Positions 1 through 9,588 of a DNA stretch of 64,000 nt are shown piece by piece. A model generated the notes under the pieces. It saw only the letters and a list, made by a program, of their open reading frames with translations, made no database searches and had not been told where the DNA came from. This DNA comes from Paeniglutamicibacter antarcticus_C (GTDB lineage: Bacteria > Actinomycetota > Actinomycetes > Actinomycetales > Micrococcaceae): NCBI RefSeq assembly GCF_039544305.1, contig NZ_BAABLK010000029.1, positions 1 through 64,000 of the forward strand. The letters are read 5' to 3'. Positions within the stretch are counted from its first letter, which is position 1. Each line of letters starts with the position of its first letter. The translations under genes were made by a program, and so were the position numbers.

Positions 1-47
1 CAATGTCAACCCATAACCCATCCCTCCAGCACACCAAGGTGCCCGGT

Positions 48-110
48 CATGCGCCAGAGATTTCGCGTGCACTTCTCAAATGAGGCATGCGCCCCATTTC
101 GCGCGCACTT
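48..110. repeat. Imperfect direct repeat upstream of the nucleobase permease
   Basis: Two similar blocks occur at 48-74 and 86-110. Each starts with CATGCGCC and ends with ATTTCGCGYGCACTT; the two elements are offset by 38 and 36 bases respectively. The pair lies about 120 bases before the permease start, so it could be a tandem operator or part of the promoter. Nothing else in the first 231 bases looks like a gene. The regulatory role is an inference. Confidence 0.35.
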
Positions 111-231
111 TAGATGAGTCAACACGGGGTGTCGCGGCCCGGTGGCGGGGGCGGTAAAATGCACGAGGGGATCTTGCACATCGCTGATCCCCAGGCATTT
201 TCCCGCCCCTCCCGGAAGGCATCCCCGCATC

Positions 232-1557
232 ATGAGCAACCGCTTAGGCATTGGCTGGTCCCTGCACGGGGACGGCAAGACAATCCGTCCAGGCACCGTG
301 GTGGCCCCCGATGAGCGCTTGGCCTGGCCGCAGACCATCGGGGTGGGCGTCCAGCACGTCATGGCGATGTTCGGTGCCACCGTGCTGGTTCCCACGATCA
401 CCGGGTTCCCCGTCACCACCACATTGCTGTTCACCGGCATCGGCACCCTGCTTTTCCTGATCATCACCGCCGGACGGGTCCCCAGCTACTTGGGTTCCTC
501 CTTCGCCTTTATCGCACCGGTCACCGGGGCGATGGCCACCCACGGAATGGGCGGGGCGCTGGGCGGGATCGTGATGGCCGGAGCCGCGCTGTTCATCGTG
601 GGGTTGATCGTGCAAAAGGCCGGCACCGGCTGGATCCACGCGCTGATGCCGCCGGTGGTCATGGGCACCATCGTCGCGCTCATCGGGCTCAACCTTGCCA
701 CCTCGACCACCGAGAAGATCACCACCTGGCCGCTGACCACGTTCTCCACGGTGCTGGCGATCATCATCACCACGGTGGCGTTCCGCGGAATGCTCGGACG
801 CCTCTCGATCCTGCTGGGAATCATCGTGGGCTACCTGGTCGCCTGGGCGCAGGGCCAGGTCGATTTCTCCGCCATCGGCGACGCCGCCTGGATCGGGCTG
901 CCCTCCTTCGCCGCACCGTCCTTCCACCTGGACACGTTGACCCTCTTCCTGCCGGTGGTGTTCGTGCTCATTGCCGAGAACGTCGGCCACGTGAAGACCG
1001 TGGCGCTGATGACCGGGCGCGAACTCGACGACGTAAACGGGCGGGCGTTGATGGCCGACGGCGCCGCCACTATGATCGCCGGGATGGGTGGGGGCTCGGG
1101 CACCACCACGTACGCCGAAAACATTGGCGTCATGGCCTCCTCGCGCGTCTATTCGACGGCCGCTTACTGGGTCGCCGGTTCCGTGGCCATCGCGCTGGCG
1201 TTCTTCCCGAAGTTCGGGGTGCTGATCAACACCATCCCCCCGGGAGTCGCCGGCGGCGCGGGCATCGTGCTCTACGGGATGATCGCCATCGTCGGCGCCC
1301 GCCTCTGGGTGCAAAACAAGGTCGACTTCTCCAACCCGATCAACCTGATGACCGCCGGGACCGGGCTCATCATCGCCATTGCGCTCTTCGGCGGCAATGT
1401 CCTGTCGGTAGGGAACATGAGCTTCGGCGGCATCACCTTGGGCACCGCCGCCACCTTGGTGGTCTTCCACCTGATGCGTTCCATCGCCAGGGCGCGCGGA
1501 ACCGAGCCGACGGACCTCGAGGAAACCAGCGGGGCCGCGCACTCCAAGCTGGGCTAG
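232..1557 (+). CDS. Uracil/xanthine permease, NCS2 (UraA/PyrP) family
   Basis: A 441-residue polytopic membrane protein that probably imports uracil or a purine base with protons. The sequence carries the NCS2 landmarks: QHVMAMFGAT near residue 40, SYLGSSFAFIAP near 85, an ENVGH segment matching the substrate-binding Glu region of UraA, and GGGSGTTTYAENIG with the second conserved Glu. Hydrophobic segments run throughout. An upstream in-frame start at 142 exists, but the ATG at 232 gives the usual N terminus (MSNRLGIGW). The substrate cannot be decided from sequence. The gene stands alone; an imperfect hairpin follows the stop. Confidence 0.88.
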   Translation: MSNRLGIGWSLHGDGKTIRPGTVVAPDERLAWPQTIGVGVQHVMAMFGATVLVPTITGFPVTTTLLFTGIGTLLFLIITAGRVPSYLGSSFAFIAPVTGAMATHGMGGALGGIVMAGAALFIVGLIVQKAGTGWIHALMPPVVMGTIVALIGLNLATSTTEKITTWPLTTFSTVLAIIITTVAFRGMLGRLSILLGIIVGYLVAWAQGQVDFSAIGDAAWIGLPSFAAPSFHLDTLTLFLPVVFVLIAENVGHVKTVALMTGRELDDVNGRALMADGAATMIAGMGGGSGTTTYAENIGVMASSRVYSTAAYWVAGSVAIALAFFPKFGVLINTIPPGVAGGAGIVLYGMIAIVGARLWVQNKVDFSNPINLMTAGTGLIIAIALFGGNVLSVGNMSFGGITLGTAATLVVFHLMRSIARARGTEPTDLEETSGAAHSKLG

Positions 1558-1581
1558 GGTCGTTTTCCACCACACCAAGGC

Positions 1582-1638
1582 CGAACGAGGGCAGGGCAGG
1601 AGTTCCATACCGGGGACGAGGCCCTGCTCGTTTTGCAG
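1582..1638 (+). terminator. Possible terminator after the permease
   Basis: The arms AACGAGGGCAGGGC and GCCCTGCTCGTT are nearly complementary with a small bulge, and the right arm runs into TTTT. The loop is long (about 30 bases), so this is a weak call. Confidence 0.35.
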
Positions 1639-1676
1639 ATCACCCGTCCCCCGAATCGAAGCCGGAGTACCTCCCC

Positions 1677-2588
1677 ATGAACCTTCCCGAACGTTTCATT
1701 CCGTTCGTCCTGAGGGCAAGCAGGGCCAACGCACCGTTTCGCTCCGCCCCGGGTGCCCGGAGACGTCTGCATCAACGCACACTGCGCCCAACGTCCTACG
1801 GACCGCCCCGGCGGTTGAGGTCCGACGTTGCCATCTCCGCTGCGCGCAATGAGACCGGATGGCCCGTGTACACCCTCATCCCGCGCAACAGCACTGCCCG
1901 CGGAAGTGTGGTCTATGTCCACGGCGGCGGCTGGGTCAACGAGATCGCACCGCAGCACTGGCAACTCGCCGCCCAGATCGCCGCCGAGGCCATGATCACC
2001 GTCAAGGTCCTCATCTACCCCTTGGTTCCCTTTGGGAGCGCCCGGGAGGTCGTCGAAGGGGTCAGCGCAGAGGTCCTGGAATCCACCCGGGCCCATGGTC
2101 CCACCGTTCTCGCCGGAGACTCCGCCGGCGGGCAGATCGTGCTCTCGACCCTCCTGCGGCTTCGCGATATCCACGGTCTCACGCTGCCACGGGCCATCGC
2201 CATCTCCCCCGCGCTTGACCTGTCCATGACGAATCCGCAGATCCAGGTTGTTCAGCCGAGCGACCCATGGCTCGGGACCGAGGGGGCCAAGGTCTTTATC
2301 GATCTCTGGAAAGGCACCTTAGACGTGCTCGACCCCGTCGTCAGTCCGCTCGAAGGCAGCCTGGAGGGCCTGGGCCCCATCACCATCTTCTCCGGAACCC
2401 GCGACATCCTGAATCCCGACAGCAAGCTCTTCACAGCCAAGGCGACCACCGCAGGTGTCGATGTCGAGTTCATCGAGATCGATGGCCAGATTCACGTGTA
2501 TCCGCTGCTGCCGACCAGGATCGGCCAGGATGCCCGCAAAAAGATCGTTGGGCGCGTGGCCGAGGCGATCTCGGACGTCACTTGGTGA
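1677..2588 (+). CDS. Alpha/beta hydrolase, hormone-sensitive-lipase-like esterase
   Basis: A 303-residue serine hydrolase. HGGGW near residue 81 is the oxyanion-hole motif of the HSL (family IV) esterases. GDSAGG near 143 holds the nucleophilic Ser. GTRDIL near 238 would supply the Asp and QIHVYP near 267 the His, so the triad looks complete. It probably cleaves short-chain carboxylic esters; the natural substrate is unknown. There is no signal peptide, so it should be cytoplasmic. It stands alone between the permease and the decayed oxidase. Confidence 0.8.
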   Translation: MNLPERFIPFVLRASRANAPFRSAPGARRRLHQRTLRPTSYGPPRRLRSDVAISAARNETGWPVYTLIPRNSTARGSVVYVHGGGWVNEIAPQHWQLAAQIAAEAMITVKVLIYPLVPFGSAREVVEGVSAEVLESTRAHGPTVLAGDSAGGQIVLSTLLRLRDIHGLTLPRAIAISPALDLSMTNPQIQVVQPSDPWLGTEGAKVFIDLWKGTLDVLDPVVSPLEGSLEGLGPITIFSGTRDILNPDSKLFTAKATTAGVDVEFIEIDGQIHVYPLLPTRIGQDARKKIVGRVAEAISDVTW

Positions 2589-2647
2589 CCACAGCCCGTG
2601 GAGCAGCACGGCCCGTTCCCGGGGTAGCCGGCCATCGGGGTTAGTGC

Positions 2648-3553
2648 CTATCGATCCAGCAGTTCCAGGACGTCCTCGGCTACGCCCCAGGAGACGGTCA
2701 CGCAGATCCCGCCGGGTCCGTAGGCATGCACGCACGGTGTCCCGCCAACATTCTCAAGCTCCACCCGGGGGCTGTGCCGTGTTGGCCTCCATCCGGCTTG
2801 CCGCCCAAGAACCGTCGCGTCGGCGAGCCGGGGATCGACCTCAATTGCCCAGGTCAGGATGCCTGCGGCCACATCCTGCTCCGGTGGTCCCCCTCGGAAA
2901 GTGCCGCACCGCCAAGGACGACGTGGGACTCGTAGGGAAAGATGTTGGTCCAAGTGGATTCGGCGACCGCCTCCATCTGGAATTCATCGATCCCGACGTT
3001 GCTTACCAGAACGTGTACTCCCCGCGTCGCGGTCAACCCTGCGTCGGCGGAGGGCCGCCAGCAACCTCGTTAAAGCGCCAACATGCCGGATCTCGAGCTG
3101 GCCGCCACCGGCCCTCAACCTGCCGTGGAGGTAGCCAAGGTAGGTGGGCATGTCCGCGAACGAAAGAGTAAGTGCCATTCCGCTGCGGAACCCGGGATGT
3201 TCCGCCGCGCAGAGCTCACGGAAATCCGGGAGCACCCTTGCCCACGGGGGTGACTGTTCGGCGAAGTCCGTGACGATGCGCCCGTGCACCCGGTGCACTC
3301 CCGAGGCGGGGTCCCGGGCAAGCTGCTCGAATGTCGCTTTGGTGACCTACGCCCAACGGGTCGCGGGATCATTCGGCGCGGTACCCGTGATGCCGAGCAT
3401 CGCCCCGGCGGTGGGCTAGGTCGTTTCAAGGGGTTCGCGGTCGCTGAGCACGGTGACCGATCGGCCGGTTTCGAGCAGCCGAACGGCGATGCTCAGGCCG
3501 ATCACCCCGGCACCAATGACCACCACATCGGCCGTACCCAAGCCTCCGGTCAT
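2648..3553 (-). pseudogene. Decayed D-amino-acid oxidase (FAD-dependent)
   Basis: Pieces of a DAO-family oxidase lie in order on the minus strand but in different frames. The N-terminal Rossmann motif VVIGAGVIGLS starts near 3553. The following piece (AGAMLGITG, then HRVHGRIV) is in another frame and interrupted by an in-frame TAG near 3346. Later pieces carry GIDEFQ, IFPYESHVVLGG, GWRPTRH and GPGGICVTVSWG, the last being the C-terminal FAD/substrate region. At least three disruptions are needed to read through, and part of the middle seems missing. An ambiguous base lies at 3622 just upstream, so one or more breaks could be sequencing errors, but the number of them favours a real pseudogene. 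Confidence 0.75.
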
Positions 3554-3591
3554 GGCGTCCACTGTAGCGGCGGCCGGCCGCTTTACGCATA

Positions 3592-3987
3592 GTGGCCGGC
3601 AACCATTTCCGCGCGAAAGCTNAAGTAAACATGGCTCCGGCACCGCCGGAAGTCGAGGAACAAGTTGACCGGTTCGATTTCACCAAGACCTTCCGGGGAG
3701 GTCTTGAGGCCACAGCAGCGGGCATCATGCTCTCCCTCGGCAACCCGCAGGCCGGTGAGGCAGGCTACGTGGCGATCGAAACCGTCCAGGGCAGCCTCAA
3801 CGGCATGGACGGAGGCTTCGCACTGCAACAGTCCGGTGCGTTGCACGGCGGCAAGCAAGCGCTCCAATACGTGGTGGTGCCCGGGTCGGGCCGCGGATCG
3901 CTCGAGGGCATCACCGGGGAACTGCACCTCACCATCGAGGACGACGGCACCCATCGCTACAAGCTCGACTTCGACTTTGAGCTCTAG
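3592..3987 (+). CDS. DUF3224 domain protein
   Basis: A small protein of 131 residues matching the DUF3224 beta-barrel family. Visible features are FRGGLEATAAG, the GYVAIETVQGSLNG strand pair, GGFALQQSG and VVPGSGRGSLEGITG, in the usual order. The GTG at 3592 gives the normal N-terminal strand; codon 11 contains the ambiguous base at 3622, and an ATG at 3631 would drop that strand. The function of the family is unknown. It is divergent from the decayed oxidase with only about 40 bases between them. Confidence 0.75.
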   Translation: MAGNHFRAKAXVNMAPAPPEVEEQVDRFDFTKTFRGGLEATAAGIMLSLGNPQAGEAGYVAIETVQGSLNGMDGGFALQQSGALHGGKQALQYVVVPGSGRGSLEGITGELHLTIEDDGTHRYKLDFDFEL

Positions 3988-4178
3988 CCCAAAACCAACC
4001 AGCGAGCATGGCCCCGCCGGGCGCTCCGTGACCCATTGGGCCAGTGGCGGAGGCCGATAGGCAAGTGGAACCATTATGCAGGGCACTTCGCAAAACGACC
4101 GGAAGCATCCCTCGGGGTATGAGCCGGCCGGATCCCGGGGCCGATGGTTTGGCCCGCCGACAGCCAAGGATGGAGGCG

Positions 4179-7100
4179 CTAGTTGATGATGGTGATCGGA
4201 GGCTCCTTGGCCAGCTCTTCGTCGCGGGTCAGTTTCTTGCTGGAGATCAACGGGGATCCGTCATCGCGCTGCAGCGCGAACACCGCCTCGATGTGTGGCT
4301 CCCCCTCGAGCACCGGGCCCTGCCCGTGCAACTTGATGGTGAATTCCGGGTCCTCGGGACTCACCGAGCACTCCTCCCCGCGCACCGAGAAGGAGATTTT
4401 CTCCTCGCCGGAACGCAGCGACGCGCTAAAGGTATCGATGGTGAGGTGGAAGTGCACCGAGGCATCGTTCCGGCGCAAGTTGAACTCCAACCCGTCCCAT
4501 CCCGCGGGCAGGCGCGGATCGAATTGCCAGGAGCCGGTGTCGTCGCGCAACCCGGCAAAGCCATAGACAAGAGCCGCCCAGACTCCGCCTGTGGAGGCAA
4601 CGTGCACCCCGTCGGCGGCATTGCCGTGCAGGTTCAGCAGGTCCACGTTCAACGCGTGCTCGAAGTAGTCGTAAGCCAGGTCCCCGTACCCGACCTCCGC
4701 CGCAAGGATCGCCTGGACCGTTGCCGAGAGCGTGGAATCCCCCGTGGTCAGCGGATCGTAGTAGTCGAAGTCGGCACGTTTCTGCTCGGCCGTGAAGTCC
4801 GAGGAACGCAGCCACAGGGCAAGCACCGTGTCCGCCTGCTTGAGCACCTGGAACCTGTAGATCACCAACGGGTGGAAGTGCAGCAACAGCGGGCGGTGTT
4901 CTGCCCCGGTCCCGGGCACGTCCCAGACCTCTCGGTTCAGGAACCCTGCGTCTTGCGGGTGGATGCCCACGGATTCGGAGAACGGGATGAACATCGCCTC
5001 GGCCGCCTCGGCCCAGTCCCTCATCTCGGTTTCGGAGATCACCAGCTCATCGACGATGCGCGCATAGTCATCGGGGAAATCTGTGGCCAGATAGGACATC
5101 AGGCGCACTGCGTAGTTCAGGTTGAAGCGCGCCATCACGTTGGTGAAGGTGTTGTCGTTGACCACCGCGGTGTACTCGTCGGGACCGGTGACCCCGTGGA
5201 TGTGGAAGGTGCGACCGGAGCTGGTCTCGCGCCAGAACCCCAGCGAGTTCCACAACCGTGCGGTTTCCACCACGATTTCCGCCCCGCCGGCCAGCAGCAG
5301 CCCGGTGTCGCCGCTGGCTCCCACATAGCGGGCCAATGAATACACCACGTCCGCGTTGATGTGGTACTGCGCGGTGCCCGCCGGATAGTAGGCGCTGGCC
5401 TCCTCGCCATTGATCGTGCGCCACGGGAAGAGGATCCCGTGCTCGTTCAGGGTGGCCGCCCTCCGCCGGGCAGCGGGGATCATCGCCACCCGGGCACGCA
5501 GCGCATTGCGGGCCCACTGCGGGTTCGTATAGGTCAAAAACGGAAGCACGTAGATCTCGGTGTCCCAGAAATAGTGCCCTGAATACCCGTTGCCGGAGAC
5601 CCCCTTGGCAGAGATCCCCAGCCCGTCGGAGCGTGCCGAGGCCTGGGCCAAGGCGAAGAGGTTCCAGCGGATCGCGCGCTGCAACAACGGATGGGCGTGG
5701 ACCACCACGTCGGAGGCTTCCCAGAACGCATCGAGGAACTCGCGTTGCTCCCAGAAAAGATCGTCGGCGCCGCGCGGCACCAGGTGGTGAAGGGCCCGCA
5801 CGCAACGGGTGAGCATCTCTGCGGTGTCGTGCCGCCGGGAGGTGTGGAAGGAGGCGAACTTGTCGATGTGCAGCGCCTCATCCTTCTCCAGGTAGGCGGA
5901 AACGGTGTGTTCGACGCGATCGTCAGTGACCGTGGAGTGCTCGGTGAACTCGGTGGTGCCCCCGGCAATGCGGGTCTCGTGCGCGATCGCCGCGGCAACG
6001 GACATGTTGGAGCCTCGCACGTAGTAGCTCAGTGCGAAGACCCCATCCTCCTCGCGGGTTCCCCCGGGCATCAGGGATCCCATCTCGCTTTTCACTGATT
6101 TGCGCGGGTCGAAGGCCCCCTCGCGGGCATCGGCCTCTGCGGGGGTCGGTACCGGACGGGTGCGTGATTGACCGACCAGCGCCGATTGGACGAAGACGTG
6201 GGCCGGGGCGTCCAGCAGCCGCACGGTGACGCGGAACAGTGCCAGGTGGCGTTCGGTGAACGAGACCATGGAACGGGTGCGCACCAGCACCCGGTGTCCC
6301 TCGGCCGTGCGCCAGGTGGTGTCGGAGACCAGGGTGCCGTCCTTGAAGTCCACCCGCAGTTCGTCCTTGAGGATCTCGGTGCGTCCGATTTCTAGCGCCT
6401 CGTCGTTGATGTAGACGCGTACGGTGCGCGCATCGGGCGCTGGAACCATCGTCTGCCCGGTCTCAGCGAGCCCGAATGCCGATTCGGCGTGGCGGATTTT
6501 CCAGGTTTCGTGCAGTCCGTTGATGAACATGCCCTCGGTTGATTCCCCGGTTCCCAGGGAGTCCCCCTGCATGCCCAAAAAGCCGTTGCCCAGCGAGAAG
6601 ATCGTCCGTTCAACCGAGGGGTCGATGGGACGCGGATGCACGCGCGTGTAAGACCAGGTGTCCAGCTCGAAGTCGTCGCGCGCCTTCTGGCTGACCAGTT
6701 CATCCAAGTCGGCCACCACGATGTCGGCGCCTGCTGCGCGCAGCACCTCCGCCGGCTGGTCGCGGGCCACACCGACCACCATCCCGAATTCCCCGGCGGC
6801 GGCGGACTGCACACCGGAGACGGCGTCCTCGAAAACGACACATTCGTTTGGTGACCAGCCCAGGTCGCGGGCGGCGGCCAGGAAGGTGTCGGGGGCCGGC
6901 TTGCCCGCAAGGTTGCGAGCGGTGGCTTGCAGCCCACCGATCACGACGCTGAAATCATCGCGCAGGCCGGCGGCTTCCAGCACCTCCTCCGCGTTGCGCG
7001 AGGAGGAAACTACGGCGACCTCCAGTCCTGCCTTCTGGACCTGGCGCAGGTATGCCAGCGATCCCGGGTACGCTTCGATGCCGGTCTCGTGAAGGATCTT

Positions 7101-7430
7101 GCGGAACACCGTGTTCTTGCGGTTTCCCAGCGCACACACGCTCGTTGTCCCCGGAGCGTCGGTGTCCTTGCCCCATGGCAGTTCGATCCCGCGATCGGCG
7201 AGCACGGCGGCGACGCCCTCGTAGCGGGGCCGGCCGTCGACAAGTGCGAAGTAGTCTTCGAGGGTGTAGCTGCGGGTGATACCGGCTTCGGCGAAAAACC
7301 CGTCAAAGAGTTCCGCCCAAGCGACGCGGTGCACCTCGGCCGTGGGGGTCAACACCCCGTCCAGGTCAAAAAGCACGGCCTTGAAATCGCGGCGCCGGTA
7401 GGGGGCTCCGGTGGCGAGGGCTTCACGCAT
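4179..7430 (-). CDS. Fused beta-phosphoglucomutase / GH65 disaccharide phosphorylase
   Basis: A two-enzyme protein of about 1083 residues. The first 250 residues are a HAD-superfamily beta-phosphoglucomutase: FDLDGVLTP near residue 21 with both Asp, VSSSRN, a Lys in GKPAPD, and FEDAVSGVQ. The rest is a glycoside hydrolase family 65 protein with the N-terminal beta domain, the (alpha/alpha)6 catalytic barrel (WDTEIYVLPF, then TGPDEY near residue 750 with the general-acid Glu) and a C-terminal cap. GH65 phosphorylases split maltose, trehalose or kojibiose into glucose and beta-glucose-1-phosphate, which the mutase half turns into glucose-6-phosphate. The exact disaccharide is not readable here. 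ATG 7430 is preferred over an upstream start at 7511. It is divergent from the sugar ABC importer. Confidence 0.85.
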   Translation of the reverse strand: MREALATGAPYRRRDFKAVLFDLDGVLTPTAEVHRVAWAELFDGFFAEAGITRSYTLEDYFALVDGRPRYEGVAAVLADRGIELPWGKDTDAPGTTSVCALGNRKNTVFRKILHETGIEAYPGSLAYLRQVQKAGLEVAVVSSSRNAEEVLEAAGLRDDFSVVIGGLQATARNLAGKPAPDTFLAAARDLGWSPNECVVFEDAVSGVQSAAAGEFGMVVGVARDQPAEVLRAAGADIVVADLDELVSQKARDDFELDTWSYTRVHPRPIDPSVERTIFSLGNGFLGMQGDSLGTGESTEGMFINGLHETWKIRHAESAFGLAETGQTMVPAPDARTVRVYINDEALEIGRTEILKDELRVDFKDGTLVSDTTWRTAEGHRVLVRTRSMVSFTERHLALFRVTVRLLDAPAHVFVQSALVGQSRTRPVPTPAEADAREGAFDPRKSVKSEMGSLMPGGTREEDGVFALSYYVRGSNMSVAAAIAHETRIAGGTTEFTEHSTVTDDRVEHTVSAYLEKDEALHIDKFASFHTSRRHDTAEMLTRCVRALHHLVPRGADDLFWEQREFLDAFWEASDVVVHAHPLLQRAIRWNLFALAQASARSDGLGISAKGVSGNGYSGHYFWDTEIYVLPFLTYTNPQWARNALRARVAMIPAARRRAATLNEHGILFPWRTINGEEASAYYPAGTAQYHINADVVYSLARYVGASGDTGLLLAGGAEIVVETARLWNSLGFWRETSSGRTFHIHGVTGPDEYTAVVNDNTFTNVMARFNLNYAVRLMSYLATDFPDDYARIVDELVISETEMRDWAEAAEAMFIPFSESVGIHPQDAGFLNREVWDVPGTGAEHRPLLLHFHPLVIYRFQVLKQADTVLALWLRSSDFTAEQKRADFDYYDPLTTGDSTLSATVQAILAAEVGYGDLAYDYFEHALNVDLLNLHGNAADGVHVASTGGVWAALVYGFAGLRDDTGSWQFDPRLPAGWDGLEFNLRRNDASVHFHLTIDTFSASLRSGEEKISFSVRGEECSVSPEDPEFTIKLHGQGPVLEGEPHIEAVFALQRDDGSPLISSKKLTRDEELAKEPPITIIN

Positions 7431-8037
7431 CGTGTTTGATTCCCAATCTCTTTGTGTCGGCGGCTTCCGGGCCTCCTGGATCTGCGGCAAGGTGCAGCGA
7501 TCCGCGCTCACCTGCGGTCCTCAGGGGTCCCTGTCCCCGTGCACCCGCGCTCGCGGAGGATCACTCAGCCGGCTGAAGCGTGCGCCACCACCCTTGCGCC
7601 TGAAACGACCCGGATACCCCAAGCCTAGCGAGAGATCAACTCGCCAGTGAAACCACGGGCATGGTTCCACGGCTCCCCGGCGGTGATCTTGGATGCTCCA
7701 CGGAGCCTGGTGCCTCGGGGCCGTGGGCGCTGACAGCCCATAACTTCAAGTCAAATCGTTATTCAAGAGTCCGACATAGTTGACCTCAACCCTTGAAAAG
7801 CGGATGCGCGCTATAGATGATGAGCAGTAGAAGGGCTTCGACCCGTTGCCGGTGCGGACCCTTCGCCTTCATGGGGGGAACATTTCGGTGGTCCAGCACA
7901 GGGGGCTTAGTTCCCGCCGAGGCATCTGTCCCTAGCGGAAACCGGGCATCCTGCGGAGCTCGCGTCCGACGGATCATTTATTCCCCTTCCTATACGTACC
8001 CCGGTGGCAGTGCCTACCGGTCCGATCAGGAGGAATA
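7431..8037. promoter_or_regulatory. Divergent control region, GH65 fusion / ABC importer
   Basis: About 600 bases separate the two divergently transcribed disaccharide genes. I see no supportable gene. The importer has a strong ribosome binding site, AGGAGGA, ending about five bases before ATG 8038. Promoters for both directions must lie here, but I could not identify a convincing operator or -35/-10 pair. Confidence 0.4.
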
Positions 8038-9375
8038 ATGAACACATCACGACGGGGAAAAGTATACGCCTCATTGGCGACGTTGGGCGCTGCTGCGCTG
8101 GTTCTCACAAGTTGCGGAGGTGGCCCCGGGGCTCCCGAAACCACGGCTGCCAGCAGCGAGTCGGGGGCGGCCGAGGGCAAGGCCGAGGTGACGGTGTACG
8201 GCACCATCGCCGACACCGAGGCCGAGCTGCTTGAGAAATCCTGGGCCGACTGGTCCAAGGAAAACAACATCAAGATCAGCTACGAGGCATCAAAGGAATT
8301 TGAGACCCAGATCGCCGTCCGCGCCCAGGGAGGAAACGCGCCGGACCTGGCAATCTTCCCCCAGCCGGGGCTGCTGGGCGACTTGGCCACCCGGGGCTTC
8401 CTTAAACCGGCATCCGACGGAGTCAAGGCCAACGTCGAATCGGGCTGGTCCGAGGACTGGGCGGCTTACGGCACCGTGGACGGAACACTGTACGGGGCGC
8501 CGTTGATGGCCAGCGTGAAGGGCTGGGTCTGGTATTCGCCCTCCGAGTTCAAGGACAAGGGCTACGAGGTGCCCGACACCTGGCAGGGACTCCTTGACCT
8601 GACGGCACAGATCGAGAAGGACAAGAGCGCACCGCCATGGTGCGCCGGCTTCGGTTCCGGAGATGCAACCGGTTGGCCGGGCACCGACTGGGTCGAGGAC
8701 CTGGTGTTGCGCCAGGGCGGCAAGGACGTCTATGACAAGTGGGTGTCCAACGACGTGAAGTTCACCGACCCGCAGATCGCCTCCGCGTTCGACGAGGTCG
8801 GCAAGATCCTGAAGAATCCCAAGTACGTCAATGCCGGATACGGCGACGTGGCTTCCATCAATGCCACCGCTTTCGGTGACGTTGCCGATGTACTGGTCAG
8901 CGGCAAATGCTCGCTGCACCACCAGGCCTCGTTCTTCAGTGGCTTCATCGCCGATGCCGGCGGCACCGTTGGCCCGGATGCTGACCTCTGGGGCTTCGTC
9001 ACCCCGTCCATGGAGGCCGGAGGCAACTCGGTGACCGGTGGCGGCGAGATCGTCGGTGCCTTCAACGATGACCCGTCGGTCATCAAGGTGCAGGAATACC
9101 TCTCGAGCGCCGACTGGGCCAATTCCCGGGTCAAGCTTGGCGGTGTGCTCTCGGCCAACAAGGGCCTGGACCCGGCGAACGCGTCGGACCCGCTCCTGCA
9201 GGAAGCAGTAAAGATCCTGCAGGATCCGGCGACGACGTTCCGCTTTGACGCCTCGGACCTGATGCCGGGTTCGGTGGGCGCGGGCTCCTTCTGGAAGGGC
9301 ATGGTCGACTGGATCAACGGATCCGAGACCGACACCGTGCTCAAGGCGATCGAGTCCGGCTGGCCTTCGTCGTAG
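8038..9375 (+). CDS. Sugar ABC transporter substrate-binding lipoprotein
   Basis: A 445-residue extracellular solute-binding protein (family 1). The N terminus is a lipoprotein signal: basic residues, a hydrophobic run, and the lipobox LTSC with the lipidated Cys at position 26. The mature part has typical family-1 features such as EFETQIAVRAQGGNAPDLAIFPQPG and a Trp-rich GWVWYSP segment. It should capture a sugar, most likely an alpha-glucoside judged by the neighbouring phosphorylase fusion, and hand it to the two permeases downstream. The ribosome binding site AGGAGGA is strong. A 213-base gap separates it from the first permease. Confidence 0.87.
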   Translation: MNTSRRGKVYASLATLGAAALVLTSCGGGPGAPETTAASSESGAAEGKAEVTVYGTIADTEAELLEKSWADWSKENNIKISYEASKEFETQIAVRAQGGNAPDLAIFPQPGLLGDLATRGFLKPASDGVKANVESGWSEDWAAYGTVDGTLYGAPLMASVKGWVWYSPSEFKDKGYEVPDTWQGLLDLTAQIEKDKSAPPWCAGFGSGDATGWPGTDWVEDLVLRQGGKDVYDKWVSNDVKFTDPQIASAFDEVGKILKNPKYVNAGYGDVASINATAFGDVADVLVSGKCSLHHQASFFSGFIADAGGTVGPDADLWGFVTPSMEAGGNSVTGGGEIVGAFNDDPSVIKVQEYLSSADWANSRVKLGGVLSANKGLDPANASDPLLQEAVKILQDPATTFRFDASDLMPGSVGAGSFWKGMVDWINGSETDTVLKAIESGWPSS

Positions 9376-9588
9376 TTCCCCAAACGAGGTGCGCCGCAGG
9401 GCGGCTCCGGGTCGCTGTCACCGACCCGGTTCCGCCCGGGGCACCATCGGGGATCCACCCGGTCGCTGCACAAGCACCTCGAACGTGAACCTACTAATTC
9501 CTGCACCGCCACCGCGAACGCGCATCCCGGACCCCACGGGACCGGATGATTTGCCCGCGGTCCCGTCGACAGATCGGCACCCGGCATC

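Noticed and set aside
244..1608. A long minus-strand open frame (454 codons) opposite the permease
   Set aside because: It is a high-GC antisense frame with His/Gln/Gly-rich low-complexity translation; the plus strand is clearly NCS2.
4044..5339. A 431-codon plus-strand open frame opposite the GH65 fusion
   Set aside because: Antisense shadow; the minus strand carries all GH65 motifs.
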